A DNA stretch of 29,000 nt from Verrucomicrobiota bacterium. Lineage in GTDB: Bacteria > Chlamydiota > Chlamydiia > Chlamydiales > JAEYWL01. The stretch spans positions 1 through 29,000 of the forward strand of contig JAEYWL010000119.1 of NCBI GenBank assembly GCA_023428915.1, written 5' to 3'. The notes below the pieces were generated by a model that worked only from the letters and a program-made list of their open reading frames with translations, did no database searches and was not told where the DNA came from. A program made the translations under genes and the position numbers. This document shows positions 14,329 to 22,489 of the stretch, piece after piece (positions within the stretch are counted from its first letter, which is position 1; each line of letters starts with the position of its first letter).

Positions 14329-15783
14329 GGCATTGTAACTGGATGAACTTACATTGCCGCCCTTGCCTGTCCAGTTCGTATGGAAAAACTCCCCGCGTGG
14401 TTTGTCAATGCGCTCATATGTATGGGCACCAAAGTAGTCGCGCTGCGCCTGCAGTAAATTGGCCGGCAGATTAGCTGTACGATACCCATCATAAAAAGAA
14501 AGCGCTGTACTAAAGCATGGGGTAGCCAGCCCTAATTCGGCAGAAGCTGCCACCACTTTGCGCCAACCGGTTTGCGTTTTCGTAATTTCCCCTTTGAAAA
14601 ATGGATCGAGCAACAAACTGCTAAGATCTTTATTGGCCGCATAAGCTTCTTTAATTTTACCTAAAAACTTGCTGCGGATAATGCAACCGCCGCGCCACAT
14701 GAGTGCAATTGAACCGTAGTTGAGGTTCCAATTGTATTCTTTAGCGGCCTGGCGCATCAGCATAAACCCTTGCGTGTAGCTGATAATCTTGGAGGCATAT
14801 AACGCATGGCGGATGTGTTCAATAAACTCTTCTTTATTCCCTTGATAAGCAGTATTTACTGGACCAGCAAGCAATTTGCCGGCCTGCACCCGCTCTTCTT
14901 TTAAGGCAGATAAGCACCGGGCAAAAACAGCTTCGCCGATTAAAGTTAATGGCATGCCTAAATCGAGAGCATTTATGCACGTCCACTTCCCTGTCCCTTT
15001 CTGGCCGGCAGCATCTAAAATAGTTTCAACTAGTGGCTTGCCGTCAGTATCTTTAAAGCCTAGAATATGCGAAGTGATCTCAATTAAATAACTATCGAGT
15101 TCAGTGGTGTTCCACTTTGCAAAAATTTGCTGCATTTCTTCAGCGCTTAAATTTAACCCTTTATGCATCAAATAATAGGCTTCGCTGATCAGCTGCATAT
15201 CGCCATATTCGATGCCGTTATGCACCATTTTGACATAATGCCCGGCGCCATCCTCTCCCACCCAGTCGCAGCAGGGTTCGCCGTCCGCTTTAGCAGCTAT
15301 GGCTTGAAAGATCTCTTTGACGTGGGGCCAAGCTTCCGGATTGCCTCCTGGCATAATGGAAGGGCCGTGCCGTGCACCTTCCTCCCCCCCTGAAATTCCG
15401 GTACCGATAAATAGGATCCCTTTTTCTTTTAATTCTTGTACGCGGCGGTTTGTGTCGGTGAACAAGCTATTGCCGCCATCGATGATAATATCGCCTTTTT
15501 CAAGGTATGGCAGTAAATGTTCGATAAACTCATCGACTGGGGCGCCGGCTTTAACCATCAGCATAATGCGGCGGGGACGTTTCAAAGTCTTAATAAATTC
15601 ATCAAGGGAATAAGTGCCGATCATCCCTGAACCTTTGGCAGGTCCCTCAAGCAGGTTTTTGGTTTTTTCTTGTGTGCGATTATACACCGCAATGGTAAAC
15701 CCATGGTCTTGCATATTCATCGCTAAATTTTGCCCCATCACCGCAAGTCCGATGAGGCCTAGGTCTGCTTGTGCTTGAGTCAT
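14326..15783 (-). CDS. gnd: 6-phosphogluconate dehydrogenase (decarboxylating)
   Basis: Oxidises 6-phosphogluconate to ribulose 5-phosphate, giving NADPH in the oxidative pentose phosphate pathway. The length of 485 residues is close to the usual 470-480. Motifs visible: dinucleotide-binding GLAVMGQNLAMNMQDHG; the substrate loop GTGISGGEEGARHGPSIMPGG; the catalytic region VKMVHNGIEYGDMQLISEAY; and the C-terminal MWRGGCIIRSKFL. AAGGGT lies about 8 bp before the ATG. It shares a terminator region with the convergent gene ending at 14262. Confidence 0.97.
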   Translation of the reverse strand: MTQAQADLGLIGLAVMGQNLAMNMQDHGFTIAVYNRTQEKTKNLLEGPAKGSGMIGTYSLDEFIKTLKRPRRIMLMVKAGAPVDEFIEHLLPYLEKGDIIIDGGNSLFTDTNRRVQELKEKGILFIGTGISGGEEGARHGPSIMPGGNPEAWPHVKEIFQAIAAKADGEPCCDWVGEDGAGHYVKMVHNGIEYGDMQLISEAYYLMHKGLNLSAEEMQQIFAKWNTTELDSYLIEITSHILGFKDTDGKPLVETILDAAGQKGTGKWTCINALDLGMPLTLIGEAVFARCLSALKEERVQAGKLLAGPVNTAYQGNKEEFIEHIRHALYASKIISYTQGFMLMRQAAKEYNWNLNYGSIALMWRGGCIIRSKFLGKIKEAYAANKDLSSLLLDPFFKGEITKTQTGWRKVVAASAELGLATPCFSTALSFYDGYRTANLPANLLQAQRDYFGAHTYERIDKPRGEFFHTNWTGKGGNVSSSSYNA

Positions 15784-15833
15784 ATTGTTTACCCTTTAAA
15801 AGAATTTTCACTTAAGTAATAATTGCTGCATGT

Positions 15834-15909
15834 GTTCTCGTAGCTCAGTGGATAGAGCGGTTGCCTCCTAAGCAACAGGTCGCGCGTTCAAGTCGCGCCG
15901 AGGACACCA
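15834..15909 (+). tRNA. tRNA-Arg (anticodon CCU)
   Basis: A full cloverleaf can be drawn: acceptor GTTCTCG/CGAGGAC (one G-U pair), D stem GCTC/GAGC with a GG-containing loop, anticodon stem GTTGC/GCAAC with loop CTCCTAA (anticodon CCT), T stem GCGCG/CGCGC with loop TTCAAGT, discriminator A and encoded CCA. It decodes AGG. It is plus-strand, flanked on both sides by minus-strand genes. Confidence 0.97.
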
Positions 15910-16005
15910 TTTTCCTGGCATTATACTGCAACGAAAGATTTTAATTACAACTAGAACTAGCCATTTTTCTTAATCCTGTACGGGTATGGGTCGCAAGATT
16001 ATCTC

Positions 16006-16965
16006 TTAATTAGGGATGAAGCTCAGGATAGACTGGATTTCATGCGATTGCACGCCGCGCAGCAGTTCAGCTGCCGCCATGCGTTTTTTGCCTTCCAGCT
16101 GGATCTCCTGGAGATGCAGGGCATCGGTGCCGCAGGCAACCAGGATTCCCTCTTTATCGGCTGCGAGGATGCTGCCAGGGGTTCCCTGCTGCATTACTAC
16201 TTTGGAGCGGTAGATTTTCAGGCGTTTTTTTTCACCGCGCCAGAAGACATAGCACCAGGCGCCGGGCTGGGGGTTTACCCCCCTGATTAGATTGTGCAAG
16301 TCCGCCGCGGGCAGCTGCCAATTAATTTCGCATTGTTCAAGCTCAATTTTAGGGGCCATTGTCACTTGGGATTCATCCTGAGGCGTCCCCTCCTGCCGTC
16401 CATGGATAGCGAAATCTTTTATTACTTCGACCAGTGCAATGGATCCCTGGCTGCAAATCAGCTCCTCAAGCTCGCCGGCTGTCATCTCCTCAGAGATGGG
16501 AACATGCACCGTTTTAATAATATTGCCAGCATCCATTTTGAGCACCATATGCATGATGGTCGCTCCCGATTCCATTTCCCCGTCTATAATAGCCTGTTGA
16601 ATGGGGGCTGCTCCCCTGTATTTGGGAAGCAGGCTGGCATGCAGATTAAGGCAGCCTAGCCTGGGGAGATTGAGCAAACTTTGCCTGACAATCTCGCCAT
16701 AGGCGGCCACGATGAAAAGGTCTGCCTGAAAAGAGCTTAGCAGTGCAACAAACTCAGGAGTTGAGGCTTTTTCAGGGCTGTAAATGGGGATATCGGGAAG
16801 GAGTTCAACGGCGCGGGATTTTACAGCAGAGGGTTGCGGAGTACCGGAACGCCCTTTGGGGCGGTCAGGCCTGGTTACTACTGCGCAAATCTCAATGCCC
16901 TGGCTGACAAGATAACTTAGCGTATCGGCGGCAAAATTCGGGGTGCCGAAAAATACAACCTTCAC
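16006..16965 (-). CDS. fmt: Methionyl-tRNA formyltransferase
   Basis: Adds a formyl group to initiator Met-tRNA. The 319-residue protein starts with the canonical MKVVFFGTPNFAADTL, carries the catalytic segment LNLHASLLPKYRGAAPIQQA, then MKMDAGNI, and has the usual C-terminal tRNA-binding domain (~210-319). Its ATG overlaps the lpxA stop region by 4 bp, so translation is probably coupled. The position directly after lpxA matches Chlamydia. Confidence 0.97.
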   Translation of the reverse strand: MKVVFFGTPNFAADTLSYLVSQGIEICAVVTRPDRPKGRSGTPQPSAVKSRAVELLPDIPIYSPEKASTPEFVALLSSFQADLFIVAAYGEIVRQSLLNLPRLGCLNLHASLLPKYRGAAPIQQAIIDGEMESGATIMHMVLKMDAGNIIKTVHVPISEEMTAGELEELICSQGSIALVEVIKDFAIHGRQEGTPQDESQVTMAPKIELEQCEINWQLPAADLHNLIRGVNPQPGAWCYVFWRGEKKRLKIYRSKVVMQQGTPGSILAADKEGILVACGTDALHLQEIQLEGKKRMAAAELLRGVQSHEIQSILSFIPN

Positions 16966-17861
16966 ACAAGCACCTGCTGTTCTTCTTGCTCGTACTTTCC
17001 TTCTTTTTCTTCCTCTTCGTTTTCATCTTCAAGGAATTCATATTCAAGTTCGGAGCGAAGGCCATGCTGCAAGCCAATCAAGCCTCTCTTAGATTCCCTG
17101 CAGAACTTAATCCAGTTCTTAATTTCCGGCAAGGGCTTCAGCTCTTCTTCAATGCGCTTGAGAGCCTCTTCAGGGCTTAATTTGTAGCGATAAACCAATC
17201 TAAAAGCTCGGCTTAATTCCTGCCTGGTTTCTAAAGGGAAGCCGTTGCGTTTAAGCCCTACCAAATTCAAGCCGCCGAAACGGAAAGGGATGCCCGCGCC
17301 AATTGTATAAGGAGGCACATCATGTGTCACCCGGCTTAGGCCGCCAACCATGGCATATCTGCCGATGCGCGCGAACTGATGAATTGGTGTCATGCCGCCG
17401 ATGATAGCGCAATCTTCAATGATCACATGCCCGGCAAGCGCCGCATTATTGCTCATGATGACCCGATTGCCCAACACGCAATTGTGCGCAATATGGCAAT
17501 AAGCCATAATTAAGCAATTATCGCCAATCTGTACATTTGACTCTTCCTGCGTTGCCATCTTTATGGAAGAGTTAATGGTAACAAACTCACGAATTTCACA
17601 ATTTTTACCGATCTTTATGTAGGTGATGTCGTCTCTATTTTTCAAGGCTTGGGCTTTAGAACCGATGCTTGCCATAGGATAGATTACAGTATTTTCACCA
17701 ATGGTGGTATGGCCGTCTATATAGGCATGTGCTTTAATCACAACGCCATCTTCTAAAGTAACATTTGATTTGACTACAGCATAAGCTTCGACAGCCACGT
17801 TTTTGCCGATCTTTGCTCCTGGTTCTATGATAGCTGTAGGGTGTATATTCTGATTTGACAT
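16962..17861 (-). CDS. lpxA: UDP-N-acetylglucosamine acyltransferase (LpxA)
   Basis: Transfers a 3-hydroxyacyl chain from ACP to UDP-GlcNAc, the first step of lipid A synthesis. Hexapeptide repeats of a left-handed beta-helix cover residues ~5-190 (IHPTAIIEPGAKIGKNV, AHAYIDGHTTIGENT). The catalytic His lies in YCHIAHNCVLG, and the family segment MVGGLSRVTHDVPPYTIGAG follows. The enzyme is about 299 residues against about 260-280 usually: the last ~30 form an unusual Glu/Lys-rich acidic tail (LEDENEEEEKEGKYEQEE). ATG start, preceded by a 206-bp gap to fabZ. Confidence 0.97.
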   Translation of the reverse strand: MSNQNIHPTAIIEPGAKIGKNVAVEAYAVVKSNVTLEDGVVIKAHAYIDGHTTIGENTVIYPMASIGSKAQALKNRDDITYIKIGKNCEIREFVTINSSIKMATQEESNVQIGDNCLIMAYCHIAHNCVLGNRVIMSNNAALAGHVIIEDCAIIGGMTPIHQFARIGRYAMVGGLSRVTHDVPPYTIGAGIPFRFGGLNLVGLKRNGFPLETRQELSRAFRLVYRYKLSPEEALKRIEEELKPLPEIKNWIKFCRESKRGLIGLQHGLRSELEYEFLEDENEEEEKEGKYEQEEQQVLV

Positions 17862-18067
17862 GGAAGGTTCTCTATCTGTTTATTTTTCGCGCTGCTCTAT
17901 TAGACTTCTTTCAAAACTCCATTTATTTGTTAAAATGATGCTTTTTTGGCGCTCTTTTCGTCAAATTTTTCAGCAATATATATCTATATCCCTTCAAAAT
18001 TTTCCGAACAGTTCGCTCAAAAATCCTCAATTTTCCCAAACAAAGCGAATTTCTAAAAAAGTCTTAG

Positions 18068-18535
18068 TTAAATACTTGCTTTATCTGCAAAGACAAATCC
18101 AATTTCAGCCTGTGCGGCCACTTTACCATTTACAAATGCTTCTGCTACAAAACGGCCGCCCTTAGCACTAATAAAAGCGCCCACGCATTTTAACTGCATA
18201 ATGTCGCCTGGCTTTACCGGATTGCGGAACTTGGCGTTATTCACATTTAAAAGAACGGCAATTTTATCTCTAAACCCTTTTAAATGGATAAGGACGGCAC
18301 CAGTTTGTGCCAATGACTCAAGAATAAGCACTCCGGGCATAATAGGGGCATCGGGAAAGTGGCCTTGAAAATAGCTCTCGTTCATGCTGACATTCTTTTG
18401 TCCAATGATCGTATTTTCTTCCAGGTTGATATCAAGGATCTTATCCACTAGAAGAAAGGGATAGCGGTGAGGCAAAATCTTTGAGATTTCCTTAATATCT
18501 AATGTCAGGGGCTCTTTTTGAGGTTGATTTTCCAT
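18068..18535 (-). CDS. fabZ: 3-hydroxyacyl-ACP dehydratase
   Basis: Dehydrates 3-hydroxyacyl-ACP in fatty acid elongation, competing with LpxA for the same substrate pool. The 155-residue hot-dog-fold protein has ILPHRYPFLLVDKIL, then the active-site helix region GHFPDAPIMPGVLILESLAQ (His and Glu). The ATG overlaps the lpxC stop by one base. The C-terminus carries the usual AQAEIGFVF strand. Confidence 0.96.
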   Translation of the reverse strand: MENQPQKEPLTLDIKEISKILPHRYPFLLVDKILDINLEENTIIGQKNVSMNESYFQGHFPDAPIMPGVLILESLAQTGAVLIHLKGFRDKIAVLLNVNNAKFRNPVKPGDIMQLKCVGAFISAKGGRFVAEAFVNGKVAAQAEIGFVFADKASI

Positions 18536-19395
18536 TACTGTTTCTCCGTAGTAATATGTTCGTATATTACTTTAGCAAATTCATAATTGGTTTGATGGCC
18601 GCTTTTGGCGGCGATAATATGCGCTTTAAACGGATGCATGACCAAGCTTAAATCACCGATCAAATCTAAAATTTTGTGCCGCACCATCTCATTTGAGTAG
18701 CGCAACCCTTCATGGCTTAAAATAGCATTATCTTTAATAATAACGGAATTCGAAAGACTGCCGCCTTTTATGAGTCCGCGGTCAATTAAATGCTCGATCT
18801 CTTCATAAAGGGAAAAAGTGCGGCTGGAAGCGATTTCTCTTTTGAAATATTCACTCGTAATAACTGCCGAATGGTATTGGGCTTGCAGTATGGGCGAACC
18901 GGGATAACTTAAGGTGTAGCTGACTTTAAAGACATCTGAAGGAAGGGCGACCAGGTAAACATCCCCCTTTTGATAATACAAAGGTTTAGTGATGGCCGCA
19001 ATTTCGCAATCTGCAGCCAATTCTTTAATTCCCGCCTGCTCTATCATCTGTACAAAAGGCAAAGAACTTCCATCTGCAACAGGCGGCTCTATGTCGGAAA
19101 TTTCTACAATTGCGTTATCGATATCGTAAGCCCTTAAAGCAGAAAGCACATGCTCCACAGTATGAATACGAACGCTGCCAATACCCAGAGTCGTGCTTCT
19201 GGAAGAAGCATCGCACACTGATTCCAGCACGGCCGGAATAAGTGTCTGCTCCGGCAGGTCGATCCGCTTAAATACAATGCCATGATTAGCTGGAGCCGGA
19301 CAAAAACGGATGGTTACCTTGCGGCAGGTGTGCAATCCGATACCCGAAAACAGAACGGGTTCTGCAAGAGTGTTTTGCTTACGAGTTGTGTTCAC
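18535..19395 (-). CDS. lpxC: UDP-3-O-acyl-N-acetylglucosamine deacetylase (LpxC)
   Basis: A zinc amidase that catalyses the committed step of lipid A synthesis. Visible are FSGIGLHTCRKVTIRF, the metal motif HTVEHVLSALRAYDIDNA, PPVADGSSLPFV and the second ligand pair in HKILDLIGDLSL. The C-terminal catalytic His lies in MHPFKAHIIAAKSGH. The start is uncertain: I give GTG at 19395, which places the conserved block at the usual distance from the N-terminus. An upstream in-frame TTG at 19440 has AGGGAG 10 bp before it and would add 15 residues. lpxC leads the four-gene lipid A/fmt block. Confidence 0.95.
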   Translation of the reverse strand: MNTTRKQNTLAEPVLFSGIGLHTCRKVTIRFCPAPANHGIVFKRIDLPEQTLIPAVLESVCDASSRSTTLGIGSVRIHTVEHVLSALRAYDIDNAIVEISDIEPPVADGSSLPFVQMIEQAGIKELAADCEIAAITKPLYYQKGDVYLVALPSDVFKVSYTLSYPGSPILQAQYHSAVITSEYFKREIASSRTFSLYEEIEHLIDRGLIKGGSLSNSVIIKDNAILSHEGLRYSNEMVRHKILDLIGDLSLVMHPFKAHIIAAKSGHQTNYEFAKVIYEHITTEKQ

Positions 19396-19509
19396 AAATT
19401 TTGTTCTTAATGTGAAAATTTCTGCGATATAACAGGACAATGTTACGCAACTCCCTCTTTTTCAGCAATGGCGATTCCTTGTCAAATTCTCAAATTACAA
19501 ATGTATTTC

Positions 19510-19539
19510 GGTATTAAATCAGATAATTGATTTAATACC
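19510..19539. promoter_or_regulatory. Perfect 12-bp inverted repeat between divergent genes (operator-like)
   Basis: GGTATTAAATCA (19510-19521) and TGATTTAATACC (19528-19539) are exact reverse complements separated by GATAAT. The site overlaps the candidate -35 box of the gene at 19588 and lies in the upstream region of lpxC. It could be an operator for a dimeric repressor or a 5' RNA hairpin. Confidence 0.5.
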
Positions 19540-19556
19540 ACAAACTATGTTATCTT
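19527..19556 (+). promoter_or_regulatory. Candidate promoter for the gene at 19588
   Basis: TTGATT (19527-19532) and TATCTT (19551-19556) are 18 bp apart and end about 30 bp before the ATG at 19588. The -35 box is embedded in the palindrome described at 19510-19539. Confidence 0.4.
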
Positions 19557-19587
19557 TATAACCTTTTAAAAAATAATATGAGATTAT

Positions 19588-22449
19588 ATGACATTAACAA
19601 TAACAAATAAAAGTGGTCAAACAGTTACTTTTTCGAATAATTTTAATGAAATCAATATTCCAAAAAGTGTTCCTTGCCCAGCTACTATAATCTGCATTCG
19701 CAATATCCAACACGAAGAAGCCGCTTTAAGTTTTCGCGACCTGCTCGAAAAAAAGGTTCTTGCCTTGCAAAACGCCCCTAACTCATGTGCCTTTGAAATA
19801 CAGAAACAGGGTGATCAGCAAGTCATTATCTTCGGCCCCGGTCTTTTAGGCGGCGGAATCGGCTGGCAAAAAGCTGCAGGTATTGGTGTAACTGCATTAG
19901 GTATTTTATTTGGATCTGCTATACCGCCGCTTCAAATAGCCTCAGCCATTGGCTTTACTTACATCTGTATAGACACAGGCCAGCAAGGTCGGGCAGAACT
20001 GGCAAAAAAAGAAAAGGAAGCAAAGCAGCTGGAAGTAAAAACTCAGGCCATGCAAGTAGAATTGCGCGAGGTCGTTCGAACATCTATAACGCAGCTAAAA
20101 GATTTTTTTGAATTAACAGAGAAAGTTCTCTATAATTGGGGCGTGGCCCTAATCGGCGACCCTGATTCTCGCCCTCAAGCACCCCTGGATACCCTAATTG
20201 GTATTTTACAAAGAGGTCTGGAAGGGCTAAATGACAGCATCAAAGTTTTACCTGAAGATCAATTTCTGGAAATAGCCAAAGACACCCTTAAAAGATACAA
20301 ACTAAAACTAGGCGAACTGCAGGAAAGCAAAGCAAGGTTAGAGTCTGATGAATACAAGCAATTTATTGGCCAATTAGCGGATGTTAAGAGAATACGGCGC
20401 GAGCAGCAGGAACTCATTTTGCAAATAGCAGCCCAAACAGCTCTAATAGAAGACTCCATTGAAGAATTTAAAAAGATTCAGCAGAGAGAGGTTATGCTTC
20501 TTAGCCTTCTGCAAGATTCCCATTATGCCATTGGCGAGGATTTATTTATCTTAGCAGAGCGAATCAAGCAAATCCCTGACTATGAAGAAAATATAGCACT
20601 GCATGCCGACCAGGTAATGGGGGAGCGTTGCATAGCTTTTTTAGGCAAAAATGAGTCTCCAACTATGGCTAAAGTAGTTTGGGAATCAATCAAAGATATA
20701 AGCTTTAATACGAAAGTCCCCTGCTACCAGGTGGTGGAACTATTGAAATGTTTTGCACTATATCCTGCAGTATTTGCATTGCCTGATACATTAAAAGAAT
20801 TTGAAGAAGCATTCCTGCCCCTTTTAGCTGAATCTGTCAGGACAGTTCAACTCAACTTTAATATTGACCAACTCTTTACAGAAAATAAAGAGAGGGCAAT
20901 CGAAAAAATTGGCTTATTTCTAGCAGTTAAGACCTTTGCTGCTAGGCAGGAGAAAAAAAGGGAGTTGTTTGCAGTCAAATCTCGTAAACATGGGCAGCAG
21001 ATCCAAGAGCAGCTTGCCCATTATACAGTATATGATAATCTTGGCAGCATTTACACAAGCGTAATAGAAAATACCATTAATAGATATAATCAGGCTCAAG
21101 CAAAGGAAGCAGCTTTGCTAGAGGGCAATTTCGGTTGGACGATGGATCTAAATCGTCTCTTAAAAGATCCCTATCTTGAAGACTATCCCGTTCTGCCCCT
21201 TCCTGAACTTGATGCAGCACGTAGCAACAAAAAAGTTGCCGCTTGCATTAATGCCAGAAGGCTTGGCCTTAATGGTGTTAAAAAAGCCCTGGAGTATTTT
21301 TTGCAGTTGCCGGATTCAGGCAGTTTAATCGAATGTATGCGTTCCAGCACGCCTGTCACATATAGTTGGGAAGACTATCCTGCAAAAATCCAGGAAATTA
21401 TCGACTGCATTCCGCCTGCCAATGAGATTGGGCTGAAAAGCGGAGGCGATAACCGGGATGTTGTAAAATCTTATTGGAGAGATGCCATTTTCCATTTTCA
21501 TCACATAGCCCACAGCGGCCTCTCATTGCACGATTTTGTAAAACAACTGGAAGACTGGCAAAATCGCTGGAATCAAACCAAAATAGGTATTTTGGGCACT
21601 GCAGAAAAGATTTATGGACCCAAGCTACGTTTTCTTGACAAACAACTTAGGAAGAATTTAAAAACCCAGCTAAGTAATGCGGATGGTACTGGCGAGATCT
21701 GGAACGACGGCTATGAGCACTTACAATATGCCCTCCAGCAAAAAATTATACGGATTCATGAATTTGCCTTGCAGCAGCCGGATCCTGAAAACGCTGTTCA
21801 TGAATTTGCCCTGGCCTTGATGGGTTTTGAAGGCTGCCCTGATGGCACTTTGCAAAAGCTGCCTGTATTTGAAAGACATTTTATTTATAAAATCCCTCTC
21901 GAAGATTCGGTCGAAAAGTATTTAAGCAGGATCTTTGCTGCAGACAGGCAGACATATCTGGATCAGCATAGGGATGCCAGAACTATAATTCATGAAGAAT
22001 ACGAACAAGATCTATACTATCAAGTAAAATTAGAGGCCGAACTCAAGTATCCCCTGGGTTTGCCTGCGCCGCTTCCTGCACAAGTAGACGGCACTTATTA
22101 CACTAGAGAGGAACGAGCCGAAAAGAATCCCGCCTTTGTAGCAAGCTTATACTTCATAGGAGGCTCTTGGCAAACCTTGACAGACAGCAAGCCTATAGAG
22201 CATCATATCGAACCTTTTACTTTGGAAAAAGCCATCAGGCTCATCAAGGCTGATTTTGCGAAAAACCCGCCTATAGAACAACTATTTATTGCTGAACTGC
22301 GTGAAGATCCTTTAATCGAACAATGCTACTCCAACATAGCTTGCGGAGAAGAGCTTGAAAACCAATATTTCGCATGCCATAAGCAGTTGGAGATTAAGGA
22401 CGAGCTCATTATTTACGCCCTGGCCAAATACGGCTTCATCAACAAATAA
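19588..22449 (+). CDS. Large protein of unknown function with N-terminal paired hydrophobic segment and coiled coils
   Basis: A 953-residue protein I do not recognise. Residues 1-75 look like a small beta-rich domain (MTLTITNKSGQTVTFSNNF). Residues ~79-130 are hydrophobic and Gly/Ala-rich with a break at IPP, so two closely spaced membrane helices are likely. Residues ~131-300 contain long charged helices with coiled-coil character (ELQESKARLESDEYKQF). The remaining ~650 residues are mixed, soluble in composition and rich in aromatic residues. There is no signal peptide and no clear Shine-Dalgarno; ATG at 19588 is the first usable start. Two adjacent hydrophobic helices near the N-terminus plus coiled coil is the layout of chlamydial Inc proteins, but most Incs are far smaller. 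It separates lpxC from lnt, which are neighbours in Chlamydia, and so looks lineage-specific. Confidence 0.9.
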   Translation: MTLTITNKSGQTVTFSNNFNEINIPKSVPCPATIICIRNIQHEEAALSFRDLLEKKVLALQNAPNSCAFEIQKQGDQQVIIFGPGLLGGGIGWQKAAGIGVTALGILFGSAIPPLQIASAIGFTYICIDTGQQGRAELAKKEKEAKQLEVKTQAMQVELREVVRTSITQLKDFFELTEKVLYNWGVALIGDPDSRPQAPLDTLIGILQRGLEGLNDSIKVLPEDQFLEIAKDTLKRYKLKLGELQESKARLESDEYKQFIGQLADVKRIRREQQELILQIAAQTALIEDSIEEFKKIQQREVMLLSLLQDSHYAIGEDLFILAERIKQIPDYEENIALHADQVMGERCIAFLGKNESPTMAKVVWESIKDISFNTKVPCYQVVELLKCFALYPAVFALPDTLKEFEEAFLPLLAESVRTVQLNFNIDQLFTENKERAIEKIGLFLAVKTFAARQEKKRELFAVKSRKHGQQIQEQLAHYTVYDNLGSIYTSVIENTINRYNQAQAKEAALLEGNFGWTMDLNRLLKDPYLEDYPVLPLPELDAARSNKKVAACINARRLGLNGVKKALEYFLQLPDSGSLIECMRSSTPVTYSWEDYPAKIQEIIDCIPPANEIGLKSGGDNRDVVKSYWRDAIFHFHHIAHSGLSLHDFVKQLEDWQNRWNQTKIGILGTAEKIYGPKLRFLDKQLRKNLKTQLSNADGTGEIWNDGYEHLQYALQQKIIRIHEFALQQPDPENAVHEFALALMGFEGCPDGTLQKLPVFERHFIYKIPLEDSVEKYLSRIFAADRQTYLDQHRDARTIIHEEYEQDLYYQVKLEAELKYPLGLPAPLPAQVDGTYYTREERAEKNPAFVASLYFIGGSWQTLTDSKPIEHHIEPFTLEKAIRLIKADFAKNPPIEQLFIAELREDPLIEQCYSNIACGEELENQYFACHKQLEIKDELIIYALAKYGFINK

Positions 22450-22489
22450 ACAAGAGGCAAAAAGCCCCGCCTGATATGCCGTTTTAGAA

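Noticed and set aside
16042..16659. Plus-strand open frames opposite fmt
   Set aside because: Antisense to a complete, canonical Fmt protein and without start signals.
22450..22489. Terminator between the 953-residue gene and lnt
   Set aside because: Only a weak GGC/GCC pairing is present and the T-run belongs to the coding end of lnt; I could not draw a convincing stem.
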